From positions 62,001-126,000 of the forward strand of contig NZ_MKJU01000035.1 in NCBI RefSeq assembly GCF_001854605.1: a stretch of 64,000 nucleotides of DNA. The letters are read 5' to 3'. The notes beneath the pieces were generated by a model that made no database searches, was not told the origin of the DNA, and saw only the letters and a list, made by a program, of their open reading frames with translations. Source of the DNA: Pseudoalteromonas amylolytica (lineage in GTDB: Bacteria > Pseudomonadota > Gammaproteobacteria > Enterobacterales > Alteromonadaceae). Each line of letters begins with the position of its first letter. The first letter of the stretch is position 1. A program made the position numbers and the translations under genes. Below, piece by piece: positions 7,379-17,135 of the stretch.

Positions 7379-9838
7379 ATGAAAGTAAAACAACTTACAG
7401 GGGCGATTGCCCTGGCAATGATATCAGGAGCAGTTTTTGCAGCACCTTCAACGCCAAGTTTAAGCTGGGAAGCACAGCAGTATTCCTTTGTTGACGTGAA
7501 CCTCGATGGTACTGGGTCATATAAAGACCTTGTACAAGCTAAAGAGCAGGTCAATATCAGCATTAAATGGAACGCATGGAGTGGTGATGGTGGTGATGGC
7601 TACAAGGTTTATTTTGACGATATGTTGGTAAACGAAGGGACATTACCAGCAGGAACTAAAAGCGGCACGATTGAGTTCCCGTATACAAGCTCTGGCCGTC
7701 ATACCTTGTATGTAGAATTATGCGAAGGTCAAACGTGTGCGCGCAGCGCCGGTAAACCGATTGTGATTGCAGACACAGATGGTGGACATTTAGACCCACT
7801 GCCAATGAATGTGGATCCTAATAACAATGACTATGGCACCAACCCTAACTATGTAACTGGTGCATACTTTGTTGAATGGGGCATCTATGGCCGTAATTTT
7901 GATGTGACCAAAATTCCTGCGCACAACCTATCGCACCTGTTATATGGATTCATTCCAATTTGTGGTGAAAACGAGTCGTTGAAGCAAATTGAAAATGGTA
8001 ACAGTTGGCGCGCATTACAAACTGCCTGTGCGGGCAGCGCCGATTATGAAGTGGTTATTCACGACCCATGGGCGGCGGTACAAAAAGCGTTACCGGGTGT
8101 AGATTCAAAAGACCCAATCCGTGGTACCTATGCGCAATTAATGGCACTAAAACAGCGCTATCCTGATCTGAAAATTTTACCTTCGGTGGGTGGTTGGACG
8201 TTATCAGACCCATTCCACGGCTTTACCACTAAAGCAAATCGTGACACGTTTGTGGCCTCGATGAAGAAGTTCCTAAAAACTTGGAAGTTCTACGATGGTG
8301 TTGATATCGACTGGGAATTCCCTGGTGGTGATGGCCCTAATCCTGATTTAGGCGACCCAGTAAATGATGGTCCTGCGTATGTTGCATTGATGCAAGAGCT
8401 ACGTGCAATGCTAGACGAGCTAGAAGCCGAAACGGGTCGTCAATATGAGCTGACTTCTGCTATTGGTTCTGGTTACGACAAGATTGAAGATGTTGACTAT
8501 CAAGCTGCTTCTCAGTACATGGATTACATCTTTGCGATGACGTACGACTTCTTTGGTGGCTGGAACAATGTGACAGGTCACCAAACTGCGCTGTATTGTG
8601 GCTCACACATCAGTACAGATGAGTGTAATGGTACGGGTGTAGATGACAATGGAGAGCCGAGAAAAGGCCCAGCTTACAGTGCTCATAACGCTATCAAGCT
8701 ACTGCTTGCACAAGGCGTTGACTCTAAGAAGCTGGTAATGGGGGCAGCAATGTATGGTCGTGGTTGGGAAGGTGTAATGGAAGCAAATGCAACCATTCCA
8801 GGCAACCCAATGACTGCACCGGGTAATGGTAAATTCACAGGCTCTACATCAGAAGGTGTTTGGGAGCCAGGCATTATGGACTACAAAGGCATTGTGGCTA
8901 ATTTGTTAGGTTCAGATGGCAAGGGTATTAATGGCTTTGAAGCAGGTTACGATGACCAGGCTGAAGCGGCATATGTTTGGAATCGTAGCAATGGTAAATT
9001 GCTTACCTATGACAGCCCGCGCTCAGTTAAAGCCAAAGGTAGTTACGTTAAGATAAATGACTTAGGTGGTTTATTCGCATGGGAAATTGATGCGGATAAC
9101 GGCGATATCCTAAATGCGATGCACGAAGGTCTTGCAGGCGATTTACCGCCAAACCGTGCACCTGTTGTTTCTGTCGATAGCCAAGTAAATGTGAGCAACG
9201 GTGGTAGCACGACAGTAACAGCAACAGCAACCGATGCTGACCGTGATGTGCTGACTTACATTTGGACGGGTGATGCAGCGTTAACACTTGCTAATACAAA
9301 CAGTGCCAGTGTTTCAGTAACCGCGCCTACTGTTGCGACTGATACTAATTACACACTGACAGTGACTGTATCAGACGGTAAAGTGGATGTATCTAAAGAT
9401 GTGACTGTGACAGTAACGACAGCGTCAAATAATGCGCCAGAGCTACAGCCAATTGCTGATGTGATGCTTGATGAGGCAACGCAAGTCAGCGTAAGCGCTG
9501 TTGCTACAGATGCTGACAACGATACGTTGACGTACACTTGGGACGTACCTGCTGGTCTGACGCTAGTCGGTTCAGGAGCGAATGTTAGCTTAAGCGCAGG
9601 TGACGTTGCTCAAGATACTATGTATAGCGTATCTGTGACCGTTTCAGACGGCAAAGCTTCGGTATCTGAGTCTTTCCAAGTGACGGTTAAAGATGTGTCT
9701 GACCCTGTAAATGCTTGGGATAGAGACACTGTTTACTGGGGGGGTGATATCGTTGTACACCAAGGTAAGCAATACCGTGCTAAGTGGTGGACTCGTGGTG
9801 AAGAACCAGGTACAGCTTTGGTGTGGGAAGCACTTTAA
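7379..9838 (+). CDS. chiA: Secreted GH18 chitinase, ChiA type
   Basis: 819 aa, essentially the length of ChiA from Pseudoalteromonas/Alteromonas. Signal peptide (AVFA/AP, about residue 21); ChiA N-terminal Ig-like domain (about 22-135); GH18 barrel (about 155-590) with SVGGW and the D306-G-V-D-x-D-W-E313 active-site signature, plus the MTYDF strand; two PKD/cadherin-like repeats (about 600-690 and 695-770) sharing TYTVTVSDGK-like ends; and a C-terminal CBM5/12. The last 16 residues of the CBM core match those of the preceding LPMO. AAGG lies before the ATG. ChiA enzymes are processive chitinases that release mainly chitobiose outside the cell. Confidence 0.95.
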   Translation: MKVKQLTGAIALAMISGAVFAAPSTPSLSWEAQQYSFVDVNLDGTGSYKDLVQAKEQVNISIKWNAWSGDGGDGYKVYFDDMLVNEGTLPAGTKSGTIEFPYTSSGRHTLYVELCEGQTCARSAGKPIVIADTDGGHLDPLPMNVDPNNNDYGTNPNYVTGAYFVEWGIYGRNFDVTKIPAHNLSHLLYGFIPICGENESLKQIENGNSWRALQTACAGSADYEVVIHDPWAAVQKALPGVDSKDPIRGTYAQLMALKQRYPDLKILPSVGGWTLSDPFHGFTTKANRDTFVASMKKFLKTWKFYDGVDIDWEFPGGDGPNPDLGDPVNDGPAYVALMQELRAMLDELEAETGRQYELTSAIGSGYDKIEDVDYQAASQYMDYIFAMTYDFFGGWNNVTGHQTALYCGSHISTDECNGTGVDDNGEPRKGPAYSAHNAIKLLLAQGVDSKKLVMGAAMYGRGWEGVMEANATIPGNPMTAPGNGKFTGSTSEGVWEPGIMDYKGIVANLLGSDGKGINGFEAGYDDQAEAAYVWNRSNGKLLTYDSPRSVKAKGSYVKINDLGGLFAWEIDADNGDILNAMHEGLAGDLPPNRAPVVSVDSQVNVSNGGSTTVTATATDADRDVLTYIWTGDAALTLANTNSASVSVTAPTVATDTNYTLTVTVSDGKVDVSKDVTVTVTTASNNAPELQPIADVMLDEATQVSVSAVATDADNDTLTYTWDVPAGLTLVGSGANVSLSAGDVAQDTMYSVSVTVSDGKASVSESFQVTVKDVSDPVNAWDRDTVYWGGDIVVHQGKQYRAKWWTRGEEPGTALVWEAL

Positions 9839-9916
9839 TTATAGTGAGCGAACGCTGTATACCCTAGGGTTGACTCAAGGATGAGCACAGCGAAAAAGCA
9901 AGCAAAATAATACAAT

Positions 9917-9945
9917 GCCAGCGCATGTAAAGCGCTGGCTTTTTT
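9917..9945 (+). terminator. Rho-independent terminator after chiA
   Basis: GCCAGCGC-ATGTAAA-GCGCTGGC is an 8-bp perfect stem followed by six T residues, 79 nt after the chiA stop. It ends the chitin cluster. Confidence 0.9.
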
Positions 9946-10040
9946 ATCATCCAACCTATGTAAATTGTATTACGTCTAGATTTAAATTGTATGATCTTAT
10001 ATCCTGCTCGCACTTGAATTGCTGTAGGACATTCACTGCC

Positions 10041-10259
10041 ATGCCGTCACTCAAACACCGTATCGTTTTTACTTTGTTGCTATCACTATTTCTTTCAATT
10101 TTAATGACGCTATGGGTAACATATATCAACCTAGGTTTGAGCGAACATTTTCTCGTTGATTGGGGACGAGCGTTTATATTGGCTTGGCCTGCTGCTGCGG
10201 TGATTTCATTTTTCAGTGCGCCCATAGCACAAAAAATTACTCAAAAGTTAGTGGTTTAG
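10041..10259 (+). CDS. Small DUF2798-type inner-membrane protein
   Basis: 72 aa with two hydrophobic helices (about 9-30 and 45-65). Its layout, RIVFTLLLS..., then INLGLS, then AFILAWPAA and a basic tail, matches DUF2798 proteins. The ATG at 10041 is preferred to an upstream GTG/ATG run through the terminator at 9917. Function unknown. Confidence 0.72.
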   Translation: MPSLKHRIVFTLLLSLFLSILMTLWVTYINLGLSEHFLVDWGRAFILAWPAAAVISFFSAPIAQKITQKLVV

Positions 10260-10396
10260 CATAATATCACGTGATTTTTCTATACATTCACTACATTTTA
10301 GCTGCAATTTAACGTTGATGGCCGCACTTAATTGGTAATATCTCGTTAATCTTCCATACTCAAATGAGCGCTTATGATTTGGGTTGAAGTATTAAT

Positions 10397-11176
10397 TTGT
10401 ATTACAAACTCTTTGTCGTTTTATTGATTTTCGTTACTCATTACTCGCATAGTTGTGAACGCACTTTTAAGGTGGGTGTTGGCACGCCTTGGCCTCCTTA
10501 CGTTATGTATGAGGCTGATCGTTATTTTGGATTAGACATTGATGCAACCAAGAAAATCTTTGCAAAAGCCGGATTGTGTATTCGTTTTGTTAGGCTGCCG
10601 TCATCAGCACGGGGTATCACTGAGCTAGAGAAAGGTTTTATTGATGTTTTACCTTCAGCCAGTTACAACGAGCAACGAGCTAAAATTGCCTATTTCAGCT
10701 CAGAGTATCGCAAAGAACGAATGCGTTTGTTCACTTTGTCTACCTTAGATGAAGTGAACAACCTCAGTGAGTTATTCAGCCAAGGCTATTTATTTACCGC
10801 AAACCCCGGCGCATATTATGGTGAAGAGTTAGAAAATATTTTACGTATCGAGCAGTTTAAAGATAACTATTTTGAAGTAGCAAGCTTATCGCAACGTATG
10901 GAACTAGTGCGTCGTGGTCGTGTAGACTTTCTAATCGAAGATGAAGCCAGTGGTATTTACTACAAAAAACGTTTGGGCTATGACGCTCTAAGAGTACACC
11001 CATATGTGATCCATGATAATGGTATTCACTTTATGCTCAGTAAAGATGCGTTCGATATCGAACAGGTTGCACAAATAAATCGTGCGATCAACTTGGTTTC
11101 AGAGCAGCTCAAAGCCATCGAACTGAGATACCAAGCTGATCTCACTGAGCCACTATCCCAGTCGAGTCACTTCTAG
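10397..11176 (+). CDS. Periplasmic solute-binding protein, SBP_bac_3 type
   Basis: A 259-aa secreted protein with a short signal peptide (LLIFVTHYSHS, then Cys) and the fold markers of amino-acid-type binding proteins: VGVGTPWPPYVM near the N-terminus, GLDIDATKKIF, then ELEKGFIDVLPSAS. There is no transporter gene next to it, so it may be one of the orphan ABC-like sensors or binding proteins common in Alteromonadales. The only workable start is TTG at 10397, since a stop codon lies directly upstream and the signal peptide begins here; the ribosome site is weak. Its 3' end overlaps the convergent DUF2235 gene by 24 bp. Ligand unknown. Confidence 0.75.
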   Translation: MYYKLFVVLLIFVTHYSHSCERTFKVGVGTPWPPYVMYEADRYFGLDIDATKKIFAKAGLCIRFVRLPSSARGITELEKGFIDVLPSASYNEQRAKIAYFSSEYRKERMRLFTLSTLDEVNNLSELFSQGYLFTANPGAYYGEELENILRIEQFKDNYFEVASLSQRMELVRRGRVDFLIEDEASGIYYKKRLGYDALRVHPYVIHDNGIHFMLSKDAFDIEQVAQINRAINLVSEQLKAIELRYQADLTEPLSQSSHF

Positions 11177-12670
11177 CTCGATTGCGCCACGATTGAGACC
11201 ATAGTCACAGCAAATATCATTGGCAAATGGGGTAAACTCACCATGTTCATGTACTTTTATATCGCCACCACCGTTGAGTGAAAAGGCTTGAGAATCATCT
11301 GCATTAATACAGCCAACCAATGAAAACCATGGTCTGCCTGGTAATCGCTTATAGGGTTCCATCATTTCAATTGGGAGCTTTTTAACGCCTACCGTCCGGT
11401 TGTCTCGTTGCCAACCACTGGCCGTAACTTGCGTGTCTTTGTCATACCAGACTTGATGACTAATTGGTTCTATACGATAGGTTGCACCTTTTTCTAACCA
11501 AAGACCGGTGTAATTAAAGGGCTCACATGCATACACCTTGATGTTTCTGCACTCACCCACTTGTAGAATATTAAGCTGTTGCGTGGGCAACTCAATATGT
11601 GGGTTGATGCCAACACACTCCAGAGTTTCACCATTGGCGTATTCTAGATGATGCTTTAGGCCTTTGAGAGATTCGGGCCGATAACTACTGTTATTGTAGA
11701 TACGTTTGGCAACACTGTGGTGAATGATAGGCGGGATGTCTGTGACTTGGTTGTCTTTCATAACAACGCACAGACGATGCGTCGCTTTGAAGTTTATATG
11801 GCTCCAAAAATAATCATGCTGGTGGCTTGGTGCCAGTGCGTCGGGCTTTATTGCTAAGTCATCGGCATCAATGAGTAATGAGCCATCGTTTGGTAATAAA
11901 CTTTTATAGTCTATTTGTTCACGGGTGAGTACTTGCAGTTGCACAGGTTGTGTTAATAACCACTCTAGGCTGTAGCGCAAACAAATATCGGACAATCCAC
12001 TGCGATAAAAGCCACCGCCAATATCCGAATGGCTACCAGCAAACCAGACCTCATGAACATTTAGGGCTTGGTTAAATAAAGTTGCTTCAAAGGCGCGACG
12101 TTTGTCATCTAGGCTCACACAATGCAGCGCGGCTTCGACGTTACTGGGAACGCCATGATCTGAGAAAATCACATGTTCAGTGCCACAGGTCGCTTTGGTT
12201 ATTTTGCTAAAACCAATTGACGCTATGGTATCGAAAACACACAGATAAACATCACTATCAATATGTTTCTCTATACATTTTGCAAATCTTCGAGCTAGGG
12301 CCGCACCGCGACTAAAGCCTATTAATATTACTTTATTGCCGGCTTGATAATGCTGTTCAAAATCATGCATGGCGTGTGACAAAATACTGGCCACATCGCA
12401 ACTTTGCGGCGCTAAGATTTGATTTAGAACCTTTTTTACAGTGCTACCCTGATGACCAATGCCACTGTAATAAAAACACTTTTGAGCGGGGAAATGGCTT
12501 TCTGCCTGAGGGTGAATGCGCCCTCCGAGCAATAAGTGCAATTTTAATACGTTACTGATTTCACAGTCTTCTTTGAATTGCTCTGCGCTATATTGTTGGC
12601 TGTCTCTGGGTTCGCTCCCTGTGCCATCAAAACTAAAAACCAATAACGAAGGTTCGGGTGAATTTAACAT
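11153..12670 (-). CDS. DUF2235 (Tle1-like) alpha/beta hydrolase
   Basis: A 505-aa cytosolic-looking protein with no signal peptide. The N-terminal FSFDGTGSE, the nucleophile elbow GFSRGAALAR (Gly-x-Ser-Arg-Gly) and EVWFAGSHSDIGGGF are the hallmarks of DUF2235, the fold of Tle1 phospholipase effectors of type VI secretion. The C-terminal third has no recognised domain. GAGGAG precedes the ATG. No vgrG, PAAR or immunity gene is adjacent, so an effector role is not supported by context. It is probably a lipase or esterase of unknown substrate. Confidence 0.78.
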   Translation of the reverse strand: MLNSPEPSLLVFSFDGTGSEPRDSQQYSAEQFKEDCEISNVLKLHLLLGGRIHPQAESHFPAQKCFYYSGIGHQGSTVKKVLNQILAPQSCDVASILSHAMHDFEQHYQAGNKVILIGFSRGAALARRFAKCIEKHIDSDVYLCVFDTIASIGFSKITKATCGTEHVIFSDHGVPSNVEAALHCVSLDDKRRAFEATLFNQALNVHEVWFAGSHSDIGGGFYRSGLSDICLRYSLEWLLTQPVQLQVLTREQIDYKSLLPNDGSLLIDADDLAIKPDALAPSHQHDYFWSHINFKATHRLCVVMKDNQVTDIPPIIHHSVAKRIYNNSSYRPESLKGLKHHLEYANGETLECVGINPHIELPTQQLNILQVGECRNIKVYACEPFNYTGLWLEKGATYRIEPISHQVWYDKDTQVTASGWQRDNRTVGVKKLPIEMMEPYKRLPGRPWFSLVGCINADDSQAFSLNGGGDIKVHEHGEFTPFANDICCDYGLNRGAIELEVTRLG

Positions 12671-12726
12671 GGCTTTCTCCTCTTATGCACAGAATGAATT
12701 TGCCAACACGCGCTAAAAGTTACGTA

Positions 12727-12742
12727 TTAGCGTTAATGCTAA
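12727..12742. promoter_or_regulatory. Imperfect palindrome in divergent promoter region
   Basis: TTAGC-GTTAAT-GCTAA lies between the divergent DUF2235 and helicase genes and could be an operator. It is short and not repeated; weak evidence. Confidence 0.25.
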
Positions 12743-12795
12743 ACACAAAATATGATACTTTTAAGTCAAGAAATTACTTCAATTGAGACCCTATC

Positions 12796-14751
12796 ATGGA
12801 GCATGGACAGCAGTTGCTAGAAAGCTTATCGCAACATTTTGGTTTTGCCAGTTTTCGCCCCGGTCAAGCGCAAACAATTTCACATTTATTAGCGGGTCAT
12901 TCATCGCTTGCGATTTTTCCAACTGGCTCGGGGAAATCGTTATGCTACCAATTAACAGCGTTGCATCTGCCTCATTTAACCTTGGTGGTCTCTCCGTTGC
13001 TCGCATTGATGCAGGATCAGGTGGCATTTTTACAAGGTAAAGGTGTTGGGGCTGCGACATTGGACTCCAGTCAATCCACTGAGCAAAGTCAGGCGGTCAT
13101 GCAGGGCGTGCGCAAAGGTGATATAAAAATTCTGATGGTGTCGGTCGAGCGCTTTAAAAATGAACGCTTTCGGGAGTTTATAAATGGTATTAACGTGTCT
13201 ATGTTGGTGGTTGATGAGGCACACTGTATATCTGAATGGGGCCATAATTTTAGACCTGATTATTTAAAACTTCCCGATTATCGGCGCGAGTTGAATATAC
13301 CGCTAGTCTTGCTTCTGACCGCTACGGCTACAAAGAAAGTCAAATTTGATATGGCTAAGCGTTTTGACATTTCGCCACAACACATTGTGCAAACGGGCTT
13401 TTATCGACCCAATTTAGATTTGTCAGTGCTGAGCGTTACAGAACAAGATAAGCTGGCACAGTTAGTGCGACTTATTCGTGCACAACAGGGTGCGGGCATT
13501 GTGTATGTCACCTTGCAGCAACAGGCGCAACAAGTAGCAAAGCAGCTACAAGCCGCTGGTGTGAAAGCCGAGGCGTATCACGCAGGGCTCGACGATGAAG
13601 TACGTCGCAATGTGCAACAACGATTTATGGATAACCAGATTCAGGTTGTGGTCGCGACCATTGCCTTTGGTATGGGGGTTGATAAATCTGACATACGCTT
13701 TGTAATTCACCATGACTTACCCAAATCTATTGAAAACTATAGTCAGGAAATAGGCCGAGCGGGGAGAGACGCTCAGAGCGCCTATTGTACCGTGCTTGGC
13801 AATTTAGACTCAGTGGCAACCGTTGAAAATTTTGTCTATGGTGATACCCCAGAACGTTCGGGGATTGAATACGTCATAACGCAATGCCTGCAAGAGCAAA
13901 CAGCTGGAAAATGGGAGTTACAGGAGTTACCGCTATCAAAAGCGAGTAATATCCGCCTTTTGGCATTAAAAACGCTACTGGTACAGTTGGAGATCCAAGG
14001 GGCGATTACAGCCAAGTATGCTTATTATGCTGACTTTAGACTCAAGTTTGTTACTCCTCAGGGTAAGTTACTTAGTCGCTTTGATCCCACAAGGCAAGCA
14101 TTTTTAAAACAAATATTCGACCATACCCAGTTCAAGAAGGTATGGGGAACACTAGATATGCAGGCATTGGTTGCTAGCGGCGCTGATAGGCAAAGGGTTG
14201 TCGCTGCACTTGATTATTTGCACGAACAAGGGCTTATAGAACTGGAGAGCAAACGGCTGGTTCAAGTATATGATGTTAACACCCAGGTGTTATCACAGCC
14301 TGAGTTAGTCGATAACTTATATCGGTATTTTAAGGACAAAGAACAGGCAGAAATTAAACGCATTGCTGCGATGCTGCGGTTTTTTGAGTTAGACCGTTGT
14401 CTAAGTGCGAACTTGGCTTACTATTTTGATGATCATCAAGTGCCTGAATCTTGTGGGCATTGTAGCGTGTGCCGCGCTCAGGCAGTGAAACTAAGCTTAA
14501 GTAAGGCCCCAGAAGTGCCGCTTGATGATGCGCTTCGTAACTATGTGTTTGCCATGCAAAAGCACTTAAGGCAAGGTGGTGTTCAGGCCAGTAAAGAGAC
14601 TGTGATCCGGTTTTTAGCAGGCGTAACTACACCATTTATCAGTCAATACAAGCTAAAGCAGCTCCCGGGTTTTGCTTGCTGTGAGGGCCTACGGTTTACA
14701 CAAATAACGGACAAAGTTCAGCAGTTGGCATTGTGCGCAAGTGAGTCTTAA
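12796..14751 (+). CDS. RecQ-family ATP-dependent DNA helicase
   Basis: 651 aa. All SF2 motifs are visible: FRPGQ (motif 0), FPTGSGKSLCYQ (I), VVDEAHCISEWGHNFRPDY (II plus the RecQ aromatic loop), TATATKK (III), AFGMGVDKSDIRFV (V) and QEIGRAGRD (VI). A zinc-binding cluster of four cysteines follows near residues 535-560 (ending CGHCSVC). The C-terminus is not a clear HRDC domain, so this is a RecQ paralogue rather than RecQ proper. It probably unwinds DNA in repair or recombination. It stands alone, divergent from the DUF2235 gene. Confidence 0.9.
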   Translation: MEHGQQLLESLSQHFGFASFRPGQAQTISHLLAGHSSLAIFPTGSGKSLCYQLTALHLPHLTLVVSPLLALMQDQVAFLQGKGVGAATLDSSQSTEQSQAVMQGVRKGDIKILMVSVERFKNERFREFINGINVSMLVVDEAHCISEWGHNFRPDYLKLPDYRRELNIPLVLLLTATATKKVKFDMAKRFDISPQHIVQTGFYRPNLDLSVLSVTEQDKLAQLVRLIRAQQGAGIVYVTLQQQAQQVAKQLQAAGVKAEAYHAGLDDEVRRNVQQRFMDNQIQVVVATIAFGMGVDKSDIRFVIHHDLPKSIENYSQEIGRAGRDAQSAYCTVLGNLDSVATVENFVYGDTPERSGIEYVITQCLQEQTAGKWELQELPLSKASNIRLLALKTLLVQLEIQGAITAKYAYYADFRLKFVTPQGKLLSRFDPTRQAFLKQIFDHTQFKKVWGTLDMQALVASGADRQRVVAALDYLHEQGLIELESKRLVQVYDVNTQVLSQPELVDNLYRYFKDKEQAEIKRIAAMLRFFELDRCLSANLAYYFDDHQVPESCGHCSVCRAQAVKLSLSKAPEVPLDDALRNYVFAMQKHLRQGGVQASKETVIRFLAGVTTPFISQYKLKQLPGFACCEGLRFTQITDKVQQLALCASES

Positions 14752-14812
14752 ATCTACATGATCATTGTATATTCAGGGCTATCAACCTAAAGTGACGCAT
14801 AGGAGTGTGATT

Positions 14813-15223
14813 ATGAAATTGTTTTTATTACCTTTCTTACTGATCTTCAGTTGTGTGAGTATTGCACAGAACAGTATTTATACTTTTGATGGCAGTATTA
14901 TCAACATCCCACCGAGTGCGTTTGTGAACGACGCAAGACAATATCCAAAGAACAGTGATTTTAGTTTACAAGTGTATCACCCCATGAGTAGTGAACAAGG
15001 GGATAGAGCAGCGCTGGTAACTATCAAAAACATGGCCGCTGGTAAGCGTTTTTTTCAGGCTGAACACGTGATGGCAGTGTTGGCCGACGGCGCTCGTCAC
15101 ACGCCCATCTCCACGGTGAGCAAGCTTGTATTGGAAGGGCAGCAAACAGCAACATTAACACTTGAGTTTGGTCGCCACGACTATCCGATAGTAAGTGTGT
15201 ATACTTCTGAAAAACTAAAATAA
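14813..15223 (+). CDS. Secreted protein of unknown function
   Basis: 136 aa with a Sec signal peptide (LFLLPFLLIFSCVSIA, then QNS). The mature part is about 118 residues and mixed alpha/beta, with no motif I recognise. AGGAG lies 7 nt before the ATG at 14813, which decides this start over an upstream TTG. It is 14 bp upstream of anmK on the same strand and could be co-transcribed. Confidence 0.7.
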   Translation: MKLFLLPFLLIFSCVSIAQNSIYTFDGSIINIPPSAFVNDARQYPKNSDFSLQVYHPMSSEQGDRAALVTIKNMAAGKRFFQAEHVMAVLADGARHTPISTVSKLVLEGQQTATLTLEFGRHDYPIVSVYTSEKLK

Positions 15224-15237
15224 CTATGTAAATCCTT

Positions 15238-16428
15238 ATGCATCCACATATTGAGAAACTATACCAAAGTGCCGAAAAACCTGAGCGTTTGATCATTGGC
15301 CTGATGAGCGGCACATCGTTGGATGGCCTAGATGTCGCATTATGCCGTATCAGTGGTAGTGGCCGAGAGACTCAAGTGACCGTGCAGGCATTTACCACTT
15401 GCCCTTACCCTAAAGCGGTTAAAGACAAAATACTGACAGTGTTTGCTAAGCAAACCGTTGATCTGGAATATCTCACCCTGCTAAATGCATGGATCGGTAA
15501 ATATCATGGTGAATTAATTAATCAGTGCTTAAAGAACTGGCAGGTTGAACCAAGTGATATTGATGTTATTGCCAGTCATGGACAGACCATATTTCACTGC
15601 CCAAAGCATCAACACCACTACAGTGATTTTGGTAATGCTACCTTACAGATTGGTGATGCAGATCATATCGCTGTTACCACTGGGATCACCACCGTAGCCG
15701 ATTTTAGGCAAAAGCATATTGCTGCTGGCGGAGAAGGTGCACCTTTGGCGCTATATGGTGACTACTACTATTTTGCCAGCGATACCGAACACCGTGTGTT
15801 GTTAAATATGGGCGGCATTGCAAATCTAACCTATTTACCTAAAGGCACCGAGTTGGAAGGTGTGGTGTGTAGCGATTTAGGCCCAGGTAATACGTTGATG
15901 GATGCATACATGCGCCAGCATTTTTCACAGCCCTATGATGAGAACGCGCAGCTTGCAAGCCTTGGTACGGTAAACCAGACATTGCTAGATAGACTACAGG
16001 CAGAACCTTTTTTTGCCTTACCTTTACCAAAAACAACTGGGCCAGAGGTATTTAACTTAGAAATGCTAGAGGCAGCCCAACGAGATAGCAGTACAGAAAA
16101 ACTTAGTCATCAAGATATCATGGCAACACTAAGTGCGCTGTCAGCTCAGGTTATTGCTAGGCATATCAATACGCTGTGTACTGAGCAATGCATGGTGTAT
16201 AGCAGCGGTGGTGGCGTACATAACCCATTGCTCATGAGTCAAATTAAGCAGCTGTTAGCACCGCATATCCAGTTACATAGCAGTGACACGCTTGGCATTC
16301 ACCCTGATGCAAAAGAGGCCGTGCTATTTGCTATGTTGGCTAATGAATGTTTAGCGGGCAAAGTTACCGCACGCAAAGATCTAGCCTTACCACAGGTCAC
16401 TATGGGTAAAGTCAGCTTTGCGGATTAG
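15238..16428 (+). CDS. anmK: Anhydro-N-acetylmuramic acid kinase
   Basis: 396 aa, normal for AnmK. LIIGLMSGTSLDGLDVAL is the family's N-terminal phosphate-binding signature, and ASHGQTIFH, LNMGGIANLT, DLGPGNTLMD and SSGGGVHNPLL are the other conserved blocks of this ASKHA-fold kinase. It converts 1,6-anhydro-MurNAc with ATP to MurNAc-6-phosphate during cytoplasmic peptidoglycan recycling. No ribosome site is obvious, but the gene directly follows the small secreted protein gene. Confidence 0.95.
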   Translation: MHPHIEKLYQSAEKPERLIIGLMSGTSLDGLDVALCRISGSGRETQVTVQAFTTCPYPKAVKDKILTVFAKQTVDLEYLTLLNAWIGKYHGELINQCLKNWQVEPSDIDVIASHGQTIFHCPKHQHHYSDFGNATLQIGDADHIAVTTGITTVADFRQKHIAAGGEGAPLALYGDYYYFASDTEHRVLLNMGGIANLTYLPKGTELEGVVCSDLGPGNTLMDAYMRQHFSQPYDENAQLASLGTVNQTLLDRLQAEPFFALPLPKTTGPEVFNLEMLEAAQRDSSTEKLSHQDIMATLSALSAQVIARHINTLCTEQCMVYSSGGGVHNPLLMSQIKQLLAPHIQLHSSDTLGIHPDAKEAVLFAMLANECLAGKVTARKDLALPQVTMGKVSFAD

Positions 16429-16441
16429 CGGTTAAGCAAAG

Positions 16442-16930
16442 CTAGAAAATCGCCAGCAAAGATGCCATCAGGTTAGTGGTATGGCGTTTAACTGCTGATG
16501 CGACCACTGATGGCGATGCTTTGCTATCGAGTGACCGATTCATCGAAGAGGTATTGTTGATATAAGCGTTGTATTCCACGGTATTTTTGACCATACCATG
16601 TAGACCCACCAAACTAAGTTGCACTATATACTCACCAGATTCACCTTGGCCTTTTAACGTTAAGCTTTGATGGCCTGTATCTAACGCTTGTTTTGTCACG
16701 GGAGCTTCTGCGCTGAAGCTTGCTGAGCGCGCTGTTACCGAGGTTGCGTATAAGGCAATTGAATCTCCAAGCTGAGCATCAAACGGTAGCTCACATAAAA
16801 ATGGTAAACCCATAGTATGATATTCAAGTTGCAAGGTATCGTACTGCAACGCGTGTAGACAGGCTTGATCCTCAGCATGTTCATCTAGTGCGCGAGCCGA
16901 GAAACTCAGCAGTACCGGTGGTTGTGTCAT
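16442..16930 (-). CDS. Hypothetical protein
   Basis: 162 aa, starting at the ATG MTQPPVLL; a TTG three codons upstream is less likely. It has no signal peptide or membrane helix and no family I recognise. The middle (about 60-115) looks beta-rich. It is convergent with anmK, only 13 bp apart. Confidence 0.5.
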   Translation of the reverse strand: MTQPPVLLSFSARALDEHAEDQACLHALQYDTLQLEYHTMGLPFLCELPFDAQLGDSIALYATSVTARSASFSAEAPVTKQALDTGHQSLTLKGQGESGEYIVQLSLVGLHGMVKNTVEYNAYINNTSSMNRSLDSKASPSVVASAVKRHTTNLMASLLAIF

Positions 16931-17135
16931 CGTCTTCAAGTGGTGGTTGATTTTAAGTGGGGCGCATTATTGCGCAGTTAGATGACAGTTTTATGACTTT
17001 GTGCGCAATAATAAACAAAAATGTAGCAATACTTGGCTACTTGTTAATTGCTGAAGGGGCGCGTTTGGGTTATTGCTCTAAATGAACTTTGTACTGTGTT
17101 GAATGAGGCGGCTGGCATCACTCAGCCGCTTAAGC

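Noticed and set aside
11153..12670. DUF2235 protein as type VI secretion effector
   Set aside because: No VgrG, PAAR, adaptor or immunity gene is adjacent.
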